Shown in pieces: positions 13,920 through 14,239 of a stretch of DNA of 14,239 nucleotides. Position 1 is the first letter of the stretch; each line of letters opens with the position of its first letter. The DNA lies in contig CAJXUO010000005.1 in NCBI GenBank assembly GCA_913061425.1, positions 1-14,239 on the forward strand, given 5' to 3'. The translations under genes were made by a program, and so were the position numbers. The stretch is from an uncultured Lutibacter sp. GTDB lineage: Bacteria > Bacteroidota > Bacteroidia > Flavobacteriales > Flavobacteriaceae. The notes under the pieces were generated by a model. It ran no database searches and had not been told where the DNA came from. It saw only the letters and a list, made by a program, of their open reading frames with translations.

Positions 13920-14073
13920 CTCTTTTATTTTATTTGACCTTATTTTGCAGCAATGGTTTAATACGAAATAATTTCAATGCCTTGTTATGAAGTATCACTA
14001 CAGGTTAAAATTAACTGTTAAGTAGCCGTATTACAGACCATATCAGTGTTATAAACACTAAAGTAGCAAATAA
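13920..14073. other. Intergenic stretch without recognisable gene
   Basis: AT-rich DNA between the start of the secreted hydrolase (- strand) and the sorting-domain fragment on the + strand. It should hold the hydrolase promoter, but I see no exact TAnnTTTG with a paired TTG. No frame is open and protein-like. Confidence 0.5.
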
Positions 14074-14229
14074 ATAACAGATAGAGCAAATCTCTTTGGT
14101 AAATCTGGTGCAATTGACCTTACGAAGATCGCCAAAGGAATCTATACGATTACCTTCATCAAGGAGAATGCTAAAATGAGTAAACGGTTTATCAAAAATA
14201 CTTTTCAACCCCAAATGTGTCCGTTTTAA
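14074..14229 (+). pseudogene. Orphan T9SS C-terminal sorting-domain fragment
   Basis: Read on the + strand from 14074, after an in-frame TAA at 14071, the frame gives about 51 codons. The core GAIDLTKIAKGIYTITFIKE followed by NAKMSKRFIKN has the pattern of the last strands of a type A T9SS sorting domain (IDLS-L-GIY-v, then KKfIK). The frame then runs past the usual end by about nine residues (TFQPQMCPF) to a TAA at 14227. There is no start codon, no PNP motif upstream and no gene body, so this reads as the 3' remnant of a lost exported protein, possibly with its original stop damaged. The antisense frame here (14011-14214) is 67 codons long but has no family resemblance and is treated as a shadow. 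Confidence 0.6.
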
Positions 14230-14239
14230 AAGCCAAAAA

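Noticed and set aside
14011..14214. 67-codon open frame on the - strand with a hydrophobic C-terminus
   Set aside because: Its antisense strand encodes a recognisable T9SS sorting tail, and the frame itself resembles no family; it is most likely a shadow, though not excluded.
1..14239. CRISPR arrays, insertion sequences, transposases, integrases, riboswitches
   Set aside because: No spaced repeats, transposase or integrase motifs, terminal inverted repeats of IS type or known riboswitch cores were seen.

Overview
The window looks like chromosomal DNA of a marine or soil Flavobacteriaceae-type Bacteroidetes. The base composition is AT-rich, gene starts lack obvious Shine-Dalgarno sequences and have A-rich leaders, two sites match the Bacteroidetes -7 box TAnnTTTG, one secreted protein carries a type IX secretion (T9SS) C-terminal signal, and several protein families here (DUF3347, Haem_bd, HMA-MauE fusions) are typical of this phylum.

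Left half (1-8427, + strand): a metal-efflux and metal-handling operon, most likely for Cu(I)/Ag(I). It enters the window inside a CusA-type RND pump that keeps the three substrate-binding methionines. Next come a TolC/CusC-type outer-membrane channel, a His/Met-rich DUF3347 lipoprotein, a membrane-anchored haem-binding (CxxCH) protein, a frameshifted NTF2/SnoaL-like secreted protein, an acetolactate-decarboxylase-like lipoprotein with an intact HxH-x10-H metal site, an HMA domain fused to a MauE/DoxX-like membrane domain (GTG start), a CusB-type adaptor with an N-terminal heavy-metal-binding domain and a C-terminal DUF3347 domain, and an HMA lipoprotein. Gaps are short (0-31 bases), three junctions overlap or abut, and a strong hairpin terminator closes the run. 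The likely scheme is that lipoproteins and single-domain metal binders capture periplasmic copper and pass it to the adaptor and RND pump, which exports it through the TolC channel. The acetolactate-decarboxylase-like and haem-binding members have no established role in such a pump. A 28-base duplicate of the end of the tolC gene lies just before the decarboxylase-like gene, a scar showing that the operon was assembled by recombination.

Middle (8428-8764): back-to-back terminators, a tRNA-Ser(UGA) on the - strand whose 3' end faces the metal operon, its -7 box, and a perfect 14-base inverted repeat in the divergent tRNA/aroC control region.

Right half (8765-14239): ordinary chromosomal genes. 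These are aroC (chorismate synthase, +), then on the - strand a small four-helix membrane protein, a J-domain plus KTSC-domain protein, a lipoprotein cyclophilin with a large insertion and its own terminator, and a large T9SS-exported glycoside-hydrolase-like protein resembling GH51/clan GH-A enzymes. At the right edge, on the opposite strand, there is a fragment that reads as the last part of another T9SS sorting domain with no gene body in front of it.
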